In this document: piece by piece, positions 1 to 11,061 of the stretch
Numbering within the stretch: the stretch's first letter is position 1
Layout: each line of letters opens with the position of its first letter
Source: Liolophura sinensis
Lineage: Eukaryota; Mollusca; Polyplacophora; Chitonida; Chitonidae
Assembly (NCBI RefSeq): GCF_032854445.1
Contig: NC_088295.1
Span: forward strand, 63,285,249 to 63,349,248
DNA length: 64,000 bases
Direction: 5' to 3'
Program-made: the position numbers and the translations under genes
The notes under the pieces: model-generated
The model's database searches: none
Seen by the model: the letters and a program-made list of their open reading frames with translations, nothing else
What the model was told of the DNA's origin: nothing

Positions 1-521
1 CCTTTTTTCTTTTATTTGACTGAAGGACCAGCTTGTGTTTGAAGATTGAGGTAAATCTTAAAAGACAAAGGTCTGTTGTACTTTAACTTCGAATTTGTAC
101 TTATAGCTTAATGCCGAGTCAAATAGCTTAATGTGGAAGGGATATGGAATCTTCAGTCTTCAAATGTGTCATACCCGGTAACATGAAAGATTGCATCTCT
201 AGTGATAAGTGTTCATTCTTTCCTTGTATTTTGCATCTACATGTGTAGCCAAAAGTCCCAGGCTGTTTCATCAACCACAAGCAAGGCTGGAATATGTAAA
301 ATAGCAAAAAAAAATAGATAAGAAGTCAGCACATACTTTGTTTTCAGACGTTTTGAAAAATTGACCACAGAAATTATACCACAAACTAAAGATTATCCCA
401 GTCATAACTGTGAAATTACCCAAATTTTTTCCATTTTCCTCATATTGTTAACGCATAAGGTTGACCTGGTATGTTTAGGGGTCTGTACTATCCAAGCAAG
501 ATACCTCTTAAATTCATCCAC

Positions 522-539
522 ATTATTATTATTATTATT
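522..539. repeat. (ATT)n microsatellite
   Basis: Six consecutive ATT triplets bounded by C on both sides. A simple repeat with no other signal. Confidence 0.9.
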
Positions 540-1222
540 CTGAGTCAGCTCATAAAATTGAAATATCTCGAAAACCGGCAAAGGTAGACAACCCAAACTT
601 TGGAATTGTAGTAACAAACATGTGAGGCAACTTTTCACGGTTTGTGCTGTTTGGCCAGTCACGTGATTTAGCGGCCATTTTGAATTTTATTGATAAGCTT
701 AAAAAGTCCTCTTCTTCAGAAAGGTTGAAGCTATCAACACAATTCCATCTTGTTTGATTGGTCAGTTCAGTCGTCATGATTGAAGCGGACACACTACACC
801 TACAAAGAGGACTCACCCAGTGTATGTTTTTCCCTAGTATCTGCAGTGTTTGATATTATAAGCGATTGTCGGAAAATCCTTCTAGCGTGTTCCCGGCTTA
901 AGACAGCATTTGGGGGAAGTGATGGTTTGGGGAAACAAAATGGTCTGAGAGCAGAAGTGTCAGTCAAGAGTTTTATTGACTCAGTGAGGTTTTGTGTATT
1001 TTTGCCTGGTTTATACCTGGATAGCTTGTTGCAGAGGTTGTCAGAGCATATGCACATTGTTTATTGTACACAGTGGGTGCACCAAGTTAACCAAGTACTT
1101 TCTGTACTATCTAGGTGATATAGGTGAGAAGCTGAAACTTCTAGAAATTATAAAATTGACAATTTCCTCCAAGTTTAAGCATTAAGCTGCTCATATCTTG
1201 TTTAGCCTAATATTGCTTTGTA

Positions 1223-1319
1223 GCCCGGTTTCCTCCTTCCGTAATGCTGGCTGCTGTCATATAAGTAAAATATTCTTGAGCATGGCGTAAAACACCAATC
1301 AAATAAATAAATAAATAAA
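1223..1319 (+). mobile_element. SINE family A, 5'-truncated copy
   Basis: The 3' 97 bp of the tRNA-derived SINE that recurs through the window: a GCCCGGTTTCCTCC block, then TATTCTTGAG, GGCGTAAAACACCAATCAA and a short (AAAT)n end. It is flanked by TATTGCTTTGTA (1211-1222) and TATGGCTTTGTA (1320-1331), which differ at one base and fit a target-site duplication. The truncated 5' end suggests incomplete target-primed reverse transcription. Confidence 0.85.
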
Positions 1320-2829
1320 TATGGCTTTGTAAACTAGAATCTTGTACTTTTGTGTGAAGTTCATTTTATTACCCAGTACAAATATACACATAATTTTTAG
1401 AGCTTTTCTTGGCAGGAGTGAAACAGTGTTACACGATAAAGAGAGACAATTTGTTGTGCACATAGAGGGCTCTGCTGCTGATGACACATGCCAGCTGCCC
1501 TCCAGTAGATGGTCAGATTACTACTTAGTGACATAAGCAATGTTAAACCGGATATTGTCAAGAATTAATATTCAAAAGACAATTTAAAACAAAGATGGTA
1601 ATAATGATGCATTTTATCGGCCTTTTGTTAGTCACATTTTCCGTCTGGCATCGAAGATACGTTGCAATAAAGGAACATGTCAGATGAACGATTAAGAATT
1701 ACTGTCGTCTTGTTCTGACAGGATTGGCAAGTTTGAGAGTGATTGATGACTAGCTTAATTTCTTTCGTACACGCCAACTTATCTGATGGCAGCAAAGATG
1801 ACATTGGCTAGAGTAATATTCTTGTTAATATTTCTAAACTGGTCTGACAAGTTTTTGTATCTGTTTAATTACAACTTGATGACAGTTGGTATGGATTTAT
1901 TGTTTCAGAGTTTTTGTTCCTCTTTTGAGATATCTTAGCTAACGACCAGATTTGGATGTAATCTCTTATTTTTAATCTTTAATCCTTCAAGGTGTGCAGA
2001 TAATTAAACACCATCAGATTTATGACATCCTGGCGGCATTCACATATGCGCATGTTGTATTAGCTGCTTGTCACCTCTCAGATTTATTTAATGGAATTAC
2101 ATTATTTGTTTAAGTACCTTTGCAACGAACAATGGATGTTTTACATAATCATGTCATATACATGTAAATCCCTTGTAAATGAGGTGTCCATTTCAAAAAT
2201 TATCAGAGACACCTGTAAGTGACGCACCTTTTTAAATGAATTTTTGCATTTTAAAACGAGACCATCTCCAGTGACACATACAGGTACATGTATGTTGATG
2301 AATATGTAACAGAATATGGTTTATTAGGTGTCATTCAAGTGGCAATATTTTTTCCTTCTCCTTTTCTTTTTTTTGCAGCTTATGATGGAGATTGTTGGCT
2401 GGCAAAAGTTTTTGGCTTGATATTTAAAAATCTGTTGAAAATTCAGCCTAATCTATTACAAACTGAAGCATTGCTGATGAGTTACGATTTACCTCAAAGT
2501 AAAATGGCTGAATTTATTATGTCATAATCATTTATCCTAATTTATGTACATGGGAATAAAAAGCTCCTGGTACACTTAATTTTGAAGATTTCTAACCATT
2601 GATTTAACTAAACGTTTGGATTTGTCTTCAATTTGTAGCTCAGTGCAATAGTTCTCTTTGAGATAGCATGTTCCAAGTTTCCTTGGGAAAAGTGGATCAC
2701 TGTCCTTTAAATTCAGCATTTCAGCAGATTTGAGTACTTTAAGAGACCCTTATGTGTATTAGGTAAAGAGAGTCCTTGGCTCAAGCCTAGAACCATGCGC
2801 CTGACAGTCCAACCATATGAATGCTATCC

Positions 2830-3280
2830 CCTGACTACCTGTTTAAGTCTTTGAACGACCCCACCCTGACAGGGGGCCTGAGAGGTGTAATGAACACCTC
2901 ATTGGTATTGTCCCCGGGGCTCTGTGGTCAGACCCCGACATAGCAAAGTCAGTTTACCCAGGGCTCAGCCGTTGAGCTCTTGGGTATCGGGGGATGCACA
3001 AGCATGTTATGTCAACAGTCTTGTGGATTACTTACTGACACTAGACTTACCCCTGGTGCGACGCCTTCAGGAGAGCGTCCAGAAAGCCCAGCGTGTACAG
3101 AGGCCATGTTGACAAGCAGAGGCGCTCGCGTTGCTGACTTAGTCTGTGGAAACTGGGATCAGGCTGGATTAAGGATAATTTGTCAGAAAATGCGCGGATG
3201 TGGCCATTCATAAATCAGCTCCCTCTAGGTGTGCCCTAGCCTGTAGTAGTGGCGCGGATTCGTGAGCAAGGTGTTTGGTT
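2830..3280. other. GC-richer unclassified block
   Basis: Compared with its AT-rich surroundings this block is visibly richer in G and C and in CpG. It includes a perfect 7-bp inverted repeat, GAGGTGT and ACACCTC separated by 5 bases, at 2882-2900. Two overlapping short frames cross it, but neither has convincing splice sites or a recognisable product. It could be an old repeat or a regulatory segment; the sequence alone does not decide. Confidence 0.3.
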
Positions 3281-3418
3281 AACTGTAGGACAACGTGTAC
3301 CTCATTAAGAACCAGCACCTGTGAAGTGAATTTCAATCTGATGAAATCTCTAGTCATGGTCAGTGATGTTCATGCATCCGTTGCTATTATTTTAGCGTAG
3401 CTTCATTTGCGGGGTAAC

Positions 3419-3680
3419 AGGGTCTCCGTGGCTCAGGTGGTTAGCACGCTAGCGCAGCGTAATGACACAGGAGTCTCTCACCAATGTGGCCGTTGTGAGT
3501 TCAAGTCTAGCTCATGCTGGCTTTGTCTCCAGCCGTAAGTGGGAAGGTCTGCCAGCAACTTGCGGATGGTCGTTGGTTTCCCCCGGGCTCTGCGCGGTTT
3601 CCACCCACCAAAATGCTGGCCACTGTCGTATAAGTGAAATATTCTTGAGTATGGTGTAAAACACCAATCAAATAAATAAA
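3419..3680 (+). mobile_element. SINE family A, full-length copy
   Basis: A full tRNA-derived SINE of about 262 bp. The head has an A-box-like TGGCTCAGGTGG and a B-box-like GAGTTCAAGTC, the RNA polymerase III promoter elements. The body carries GGGAAGGTCTGCCAGCAAC and CCCCCGGGCTCTG, and the 3' end is AACACCAATCAAATAAATAAA. It is flanked by TTGCGGGGTAAC (3407-3418) and TTGCAGGGTAAC (3681-3692), a 12-bp target-site duplication with one mismatch, which shows retrotransposition. Confidence 0.92.
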
Positions 3681-4493
3681 TTGCAGGGTAACTGTTGTTC
3701 CATGTGGTTTGGTAGTTTCAAGTTAGGTCCCCAGATTTCAGTCTGTTATTTGGTTCTGATTGTTTCTTTGACAACACATTCTCTAAGGAGAGCAGAAGAT
3801 GTCACCACCGTACAGGAACATAGGTTTGGCTTAACAACAACAATCATCTAAAAAAATGCCTTATTTTAAATTTGCTCTCACCTATGTTCAAGTGAACACT
3901 CACCGGAAGTTTGTACATTACATATAATTCATCTGAAGTGTTAATCAGAGAAATTGACTCAGATTCACATGAATGTGATGTACCTTAAATGATTCCTTAA
4001 GCAGTTCCATACATATCAGTCATACTGGAATGTGAACATTTGTCTATAGACCATAACTCTTTAACTTGTCCACAACATTGCAGGATTCCATTGAAAGCAG
4101 TTTCCCCAAGGATTTAAGTGTTTTAGGAACTATTCTTTTTCTTCATAAAGGCTTAAGGCAACATGATTTGTCTCAATTTAATAGTCTCAGTGTTTCATCT
4201 GTAGTGAACATTTAAACAGCTACCATTTTTCAGTCTTCCCAGGTAAAATGACATCACTTTATTAAAGATGGGATTTGTTTTTTTGAGGAAAGAATAATGA
4301 TTCTTTCTTGGGATTTGAGGAGTCCTTCAGATTTGAGAAGTTCCTTCAGTATTGTACAGTTTCTGGGCAGCTATTAAAGTGATCTATAAGAAGTAATGGA
4401 TTTGTTACAATAAATTGGTTAAAATTGTTACCCTGTAGGACATCTTGAATCTGAAGCTGCTAGATCAGAATGAAAGTCACTGTCTGTGAATAT

Positions 4494-4520
4494 TTTACGA
4501 CACATCATATGTGTCGTAAA
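4494..4520. repeat. Perfect 12-bp inverted repeat with 3-base loop
   Basis: TTTACGACACAT at 4494-4505 and ATGTGTCGTAAA at 4509-4520 are exact reverse complements separated by CAT. Pairing does not extend beyond the arms, so the stem is too short and the loop too tight for a typical microRNA precursor. It may be a protein-binding dyad or a remnant of an inverted-repeat element. Confidence 0.85.
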
Positions 4521-5799
4521 GAAAGTATATTGTCAAGATGTTCTCTGATTGGATAACATTGTTTGATTGACAGTTAAAATCTGGTCCCATGTCAATGTGT
4601 CAACCACAGAGGTTAATCTCTGAGACAGATTAAAAATGCATTTTACTTACCCAGTGACACAGACACAATTATTTTTATGCTTTTGTTAAATGTTGTAAAT
4701 CTAGATACTTGTATCTGTGCTTGCAGTCATGAAATGAAAAGAAAGTAACAGTGCATAAATATCACACTCCATGTACAGTAAAGAAATATGAAAATATAAT
4801 GCACATATGTATTTTAGTACTCATCTTCATGTAGTTCAAATCTCAGTCACAGAGGCACTCAAGCTCAAGTTTAAGTAGTCCAACAAAGAACTTCTTCCTG
4901 TTCTTTTTATAATTTATATTGTTTATTAGACAGGCATGCTTACACTGCTTATTTTCTAGCTGGTAGTGCATTTCGGTAAAATTTAAGAGTACCTTCACTG
5001 GTAACCATAGATCAGTACAGTAACACATAGGGTCATAATGGTGAGGATTTATTATTTTATGTCCCGCTCTTAACCTCTGCATTTATAGGCTACAATGAGG
5101 GTACTGTTAACTTTGTAGTGTTTTATGACAATCTATTTATTAGGGCAGGATTATAAATAATACATTTTCTGGACACTTTAATAGTATCAAAACAAACTCA
5201 AGATGAGGTACGTTTGAGAAAGGCCATAGGATTGACTTTCGTGTGACAAATCAGATTGTAAGATGTCAGATGACAGTTTTCGGTTTTTTCCGGGATCAGG
5301 TTGTGGGTGGGGGCTGTTTGTTGACCTACAAATCAAATCCAGCTACACATGCAAGATTTTATCTATTAAAGGTTAAACTGTGCAATATATGGCAGTGGAA
5401 TGATTTGTTCCAATAGCATCATGTGGTAGCAAATTTTATAACTTGGTCTTGGATGTCTATCAGGTATGAATGGCACCTAAAAATCACATCCCATTTGTCA
5501 GACAAATTCATCAACTTACTAGTAAGCACACAGAAAATTTGTTTTTCAAGATGTACATGTAAATTTAACGTGCTGGAGTAAGACAATTATGCTGACATAA
5601 TTTGGATATCCTTAAGGCAGACATAAAGGTGAAGGGATACATTGTCGGACTCGTGTTTGAAATCATATGGAACTGAATCAAAGGTTCTTAAAGTATTAGC
5701 ATGATGTGATAAAAGTATAATTCAGCTTATAAAACCTATATTTACATGTATGGTTTTATGTCAGGAAGTTGTCAGGTGTCGGGAGAAGTGCAGTTAGTT

Positions 5800-5905
5800 T
5801 TTTGCCCGTTGCACCCATAATCATGACTCACTTTCAAGGGTGAAATAATCTTGAGTAGACTTCAAAACACAAATTAGATAAAAAAAAAAGAAGTAAATAC
5901 ATAAA
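5800..5905 (+). mobile_element. SINE family A, diverged 3' fragment
   Basis: The order of landmarks is kept: TTGCCCGTTGCACCCATAAT, then GTGAAATAATCTTGAGTAG, then a degenerate CAAAACACAAATTAGATAAA tail. Substitutions are frequent, so this is an old copy and its limits are approximate. Confidence 0.6.
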
Positions 5906-6663
5906 TAAACTGACTGTAAATCACCAATAATTTCATGGAATATTTCGCCAACTAATATTGCCCAGCTGTACCAACTGCAAAGTCTTACTTAGTAGATTCA
6001 AAACTTCATGGAGTATGAGGGATTTTCTGTATTTGGTAAGTAAGATACTTCTAACTGTATCTGCTACAGGTGAGTAGTGGACTAATATTAGACGTCCGAT
6101 CAGTTGTAATGGTTAGCCTCATAGTACTGTTACACTCAAGCATTGGCCAGTTAAGATTCCTACACTATACACTATTGCACTACAGGCTGTATACCCACAA
6201 TGAATGATCTTTTATAGTTGTAGGATTGCAGGAGTAACAACAGCTGCTCTCATTTTAGGGTCTCTAGGACACCAGCTAGAGGATAAGCATGTAGTGAAAT
6301 GGCCCAAACTGCTTCTGCTCCTGGGTGTAAATTTATGTGACCTCCATGTTGGGGCACATTTTTCATGGCTCCCCACTCTACCACTTGACATTCCTGGGCC
6401 TGGGGTGCTGGGCTGAGCTGCAGGGTTCAAGCCCCTGACCTGTAGTAGGGGGAGTCAGGCTGGCCTCAGCTTTTGCTGTTTAGCTCTGCCAGTCAGACCA
6501 TTTGTCATTGAGCTCTGGGAGCCAACATGCTTAGCTCTTACCCCCTCTCTCTGCCCAGCCCCTGTGTTGATGGTAGGACTGTTATTTCTCAATCTGCTCT
6601 AAACAATTTACATCTCTTGGTTCAGTTCGCCTCCTGTTGTCAGGCTACTGATGGAGAGGTTCT

Positions 6664-6698
6664 CCACCCCACCCCCCCCCTTTCTCTCCACCCCCCTA
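6664..6698. repeat. C-rich low-complexity tract
   Basis: A pyrimidine-rich run with C stretches of 4, 9 and 6 separated by A or TTTCTCT. It lies in a C-rich neighbourhood (about 6.5-6.73 kb) with no identifiable gene. Confidence 0.7.
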
Positions 6699-8183
6699 GG
6701 GAATTTGGGGAAATGGCTGCTTCACTGCCCCTCTAGAGAAAAAACAGAAGTCTGCAGAAAAAAAAAATTAAGAAAAGAAAGTCCATTGTCTTGAACAGTC
6801 TATCCTTTGTTTTCTGCTTGAAAAGTCCTTCAAGCCAGAATGACCTTGGAGCAATGGTATTATTTAGTAATTAATCAGTAGTGTTGTTTATCAAATATTA
6901 ATAGCAAATCCTGACATGTTGTCAGAGTTATATTGTATTGTTCATGATGTACAGAGGTATTGAATTATGTCACTGTGTGGGGTGGATCATGCTATGCCAA
7001 TAGATTCCTGTTGTTCCCCTACCCCCAAGCTACAACATCAACTCTGGAAAAAAGCGGTGCTGTCTCCACTTTTTGCCTTCTGACATTTTTGCATCAGACA
7101 TTAATGCAGCGGATATATATATTTTGACCTAAAGTAAATTGACAGGTAGTTATGTTGTGACACATTGTATTCATTATTTCAAGAGGAAACTCAAAGTGGC
7201 CTCAATGCACATGCCTAAAGGATACATGAAAAGGAATTATAAAACGAAGAGTATTGTTTTAAGGAACATGAAGTAAGGTATACCAAACACAAAACAGGAA
7301 AAATTTCATTATCTGAGGCATATTTTCTTAATTTGTCTTTAATAATACCCGCTTCATTTTATGCATTTTTTTCCGGCAGTGGTTTGCAAATATTCGCAAA
7401 TGACGTCATATTGAACATATATCGGGTCCAGCTGAATGCCCCCAATTTGGGCTGTCCCTCCATTCTGCTTGGTTTTGATAGGAATTAGTGTATGACTTTA
7501 TAAGATTTTTGGGTTTGTTGATTCTCTTAAGAACAATTGCTTGTGTGGTGATTCAGAAAATGGTTATATATTGTGGATTGTAAGTATACCACTGTCTTTC
7601 ACAGATGGCCAGACAGATAGATAACTTCACAGAAACAAACATCCAGTTATTATGTCAAGCCAGAGCCAGTTGTAGCAACACAGCTCGACCTTTCACCTGT
7701 TCTACCATAAGCTTCTCAGTCAGCACTGCATTATGACATAGGCATGGTGATGAAAATCTTAACAAATTCCTGCCCTTTGATCTCGCGTCAGTGGTGAGAG
7801 TTGCTGGGATGGCTGTAAATACTGTTGTAGGGCTGAATTCTTGCTGCCAGAGTTGATCAATAAACTGGAAGTTGAGTTACAAATGATTCAGAACACCTTA
7901 AAGCAAAAAAGTGCAGAGGCCATTTCCTACAGAGGGAAATCTGGTGCAAAGTCAAACTGTGTGAATTGTTTGTAATGGAATGTGGACCAAGAAACACATG
8001 TAGATGTTTTAAGGGTGGGTGGGTGAGTGAGTGAGTGAGTGAGTTTGGGTGAAACCCCTGTAATGTTAGCAGATAAATAGGATAGTTGACCATGCATTCT
8101 CTCTTTCGTCATTCTCTTTTGTTTATGTATGTATATATAAATGTAAAACCAGGTATTATTTAGTCTGCATTCTCAACATTTGA

Positions 8184-9646
8184 TGGCAGTGATTGGGTCA
8201 CTTGCTATGGATGAATCCTGAAAGTGGACTAACATCAGGATTTAATGGCCATGACTGGGTGGTGATTGGGTCGTGTTGTGACTCAATTATGAATGTGGAC
8301 TAATGTCACGATTTAGTGGTAGTGATTGGGTCATGTGTTGTGACTGAACCATGAATGTGGACTGATGTCACAATTTAATGGTAGTGATTGGGTCATGTGG
8401 TGTGACTGAATCATGAGTGTGGACTGATGTCACAATATAATGGTGGTGATTGGGTAATGTGTTGTGACTGACTCATGAATGTGGACTGATGTCACAATTT
8501 AATGGTAGTGATTGGGTAATGTGTTGTGACTGAATCATGAATGTGGACTGATGTCACAATTTAATGGTAGTGATTGGGTAATGTGTTGTGACTGACTCAT
8601 GAATGTGGACTGATGTCACGATTTAATGGTGATGATTGGGTCATGTGTTGTAACTGAATCATGAATGTGGACTGATGTCACGATTTAATGGTGATGATTG
8701 GGTCATGTGTTGTAACTGAATCATGAATGTGGACTGATGTCACGATTTAATGGTAGTGATTGGGTCATGTGGTGTGACTGAATCATGAATGTGGACTGAT
8801 GTCACAATTTAATGGTGGTGATTGGGTCACGTGTTGTGACTGAATCATGAGTGTGGACTGATGTCACGATTTAATGGTAGGGATTGGGTCACGTGTTGTG
8901 ACTGAATCATGAATGTGGACTGATGTCACGATTTAATGGTTGTGATTGGTTCACGTGTTGTGACTGAATCATGAGTGTGGACTGATGTCACGATTTAATG
9001 GTAGGGATTGGGTCACGTGTTGTGACTGAATCATGAATGTGGACTGATGTCACGATTTAATGGTAGTGATTGGGTTGTGTTGTGACTGAATCATGAATGT
9101 GGACTGATGTCACAATTTAATGGTGGTGATTGGTTCACGTGTTGTGACTGAATCATGAGTGTGGACTGATGTCATGATTTAATGGTAGTGATTGGGTCAC
9201 ATGTTGTGACTGAATCATGAATGTGGACTGATGTCACAATTTAATGGTAGTGATTGGGTCATGTGTTGTGACTGAATCATGAATGTGGACTGATGTCACG
9301 ATTTAATGGTTGTGATTGGTTCACGTGTTGTGACTGAATCATGAGTGTGGACTGATGTCACGATTTAATGGTAGGGATTGGGTCACGTGTTGTGACTGAA
9401 TCATGAATGTGGACTGATGTCACAATTTAATGGTGGTGATTGGGTCACATGTTGTGACTGAATCATGAATGTGGACTGATGTCACAATTTAATGGTAGTG
9501 ATTGGGTCACGTGTTGTGACTGAATCATGAATGGGGACTGATGTCACGATTTGGTTGGTAGTATCATGATTTGAATGATGGTAATAAATGGGTCGCTTGA
9601 AATACCTGGATCATGAAGAAAGCATAAGGCCATGATTTAATGGAAA
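8184..9646. repeat. 62-bp minisatellite, about 23 units
   Basis: Head-to-tail copies of a 62-bp unit recognisable by TGATTGGGTCA, TTGTGACTGAATCATGA, TGTGGACTGATGTCAC and GATTTAATGG. The first two units and those after about 9550 are degenerate while the central units are nearly identical, the usual pattern of an array homogenised from its middle. Eight units carry the E-box palindrome CACGTG (first at 8828); the others have variants such as CATGTG. No frame stays open through the array. Confidence 0.95.
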
Positions 9647-10306
9647 TAATTCTTTTTTAAAATTATTTAATCATAAAGTTACTGCGCTCTTGAATACATG
9701 TAGTTTGGTAGTTGTGCGTAATTCTTGTTTTCTGTATTTGGGACCATTGCCAATTAAAATTCCTATTGCCATGATGACAAGGGTTTGAAATGGAAAGTTT
9801 TAAAGAGGTAGTGAAGACTATTTGTGGAATGACCCAATAGCTAGCAATCTTCCAGCCTTTTGACTGGCTTTGCAAACATTCTTGTTGACCTCAGTAAATG
9901 GCCTTGTATGGTGAAGTGCTCATCAAGTAGACCTCTGATTGAGGTTTCATTTTCTGTATTTCTTCCGGTGCTTTTTTTTTTTTTGGTTGACATGTAGGAG
10001 TCAAAGGTTTGACAGGTGTCTCCTAGTATAACACCCTCTTCTGTTGACACTAAAACCTCCCAAACACTTTCTGTCTGCGACTGACTTTTTACATCCCTCC
10101 AATATTTCCCTTCATTCTTCCCTATTGTTTACTCAAGTCTGTCTCCAAACCCTTTGATAAATGTGAAATGCTCCATGTTCCATATATATATCCATGGTCT
10201 GGGGCCTTCCTTATGAATTACCCTGGCGGTGTCCTATTCAATATTATACCTTAGTCTTCAGCTCGGTCCACACCCCTGATAATTTTTTTATTTGCTTGTC
10301 TTTCAG

Positions 10307-10372
10307 GCCTTGGAGACTGTATATCGTATGCTGGTGTCCCGTGGCCTTTTTCGACCAATCAAACATGGGGAG
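10307..10372 (+). CDS. TMEM135: TMEM135-like internal exon, 22 codons
   Basis: A 66-bp exon flanked by a pyrimidine tract ending TTTCAG (to 10306) and by GTAAGT (from 10373). Read in phase 0 it gives 22 residues starting ALETVYRM and ending PIKHGE. This aligns with vertebrate TMEM135 at about residues 135-158 (from memory), where the ET-(L/F/Y)-RM-V-RG pattern is followed by a GE that leads into a membrane helix. TMEM135 is a multi-pass membrane protein linked to peroxisomes and mitochondria, with reported roles in mitochondrial dynamics and lipid handling. The next exon at 48014 continues the match in the same phase, which is the strongest support. The exon looks intact, with no stop or frameshift. 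Without the rest of the gene, a close relative within the same family cannot be excluded. Confidence 0.78.
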
Positions 10373-10819
10373 GTAAGTGGACTGTTTGGCACTCCATCAA
10401 TCAGCTGCGGCACTTGTCGACTACAACATAATTTTTAAATTAGACCTTCCCCTGTGCCCTGCCCGATAAACATCCTGTAATACTAATGAGTAGCAGAGCC
10501 CAGGGGAAACCTTGGCAGAGGCAGGTCACATGGCTGTTTATACATCCCTCTCCAAACACATATGTTTATCAGCTACATATATAGATCTGGTGGTAAATGG
10601 CAGTCCCACAGGCAAAGTTTGGGCAACATCTCATCACCCTATTCAGTGTGTTAGTGGTCGCAACCCCTTCAGACGCCAACCTGTGGCTCGCCATTCCTGT
10701 CCCATCAGTTCATTTCCAGGATCTGTACTATGTATCCCTATACGATCAACAGAAAGTTTGGTTCTGGAAACAAGCTGGTTTATATCCAAAATACTTTCTC
10801 ATCAAGGTATTCTGCAAGT

Positions 10820-10910
10820 TGGCTTGGTTTCCTGGTTTCCTCCACCGCATCATACATCGTAGAACTGAAGTATTCTAGAGCACAGCTTAAGACCAATCAA
10901 ATAAATATAT
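10820..10910 (+). mobile_element. SINE family A, 5'-truncated diverged copy
   Basis: The segment keeps GGTTTCCTCCACC, a shortened GAAGTATTCTAGAG and GACCAATCAAATAAATA, which is the 3' third of family A. Target-site duplications are not clear. The short frames that overlap it are not genes. Confidence 0.7.
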
Positions 10911-10995
10911 TGTAATTCTGGTGATCTGTCTTAATTTGGATAGGTAGAAATTAACTGTTCATCCAACTAGTTTTAGAACCTAAACAAGTGCAATT

Positions 10996-11061
10996 TTATT
11001 AGGCATTTCAACAAGTTTTTAATAATTGTTTATTAGGCATTTCAACAAATTTTTAATAATC
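10996..11061. repeat. Two-copy 33-bp tandem duplication
   Basis: TTATTAGGCATTTCAACAA followed by a TTTTTAATAAT end occurs twice, at 10996-11028 and 11029-11061, with about one substitution. A small local duplication. Confidence 0.85.

Larger units (their letters stand above)
1..10306 (+). other. TMEM135: Intron (or upstream intron sequence) of TMEM135-like gene
   Basis: This stretch lies 5' of the first recognisable exon and ends in a pyrimidine-rich tract with TTTCAG at 10301-10306. I found no exon with both splice sites and a TMEM135-like peptide in it, so it is probably a single intron running in from the left edge. It holds SINE copies at 1.2, 3.4 and 5.8 kb, an inverted repeat at 4.5 kb and a 62-bp minisatellite at 8.18-9.65 kb. 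The remaining several-hundred-base gaps show only AT-rich unique-looking sequence with short chance frames. The intron assignment depends on the exon call at 10307. Confidence 0.6.

Noticed and set aside
2924-3213. Two overlapping open frames of 62-77 codons in the GC-richer block
   Set aside because: Higher GC lowers stop frequency. Neither frame has a recognisable product or splice context.
7401-7408. TGACGTCA, a full CRE palindrome
   Set aside because: One 8-base palindrome is expected about once by chance in a window of this length, and nothing around it supports a promoter.
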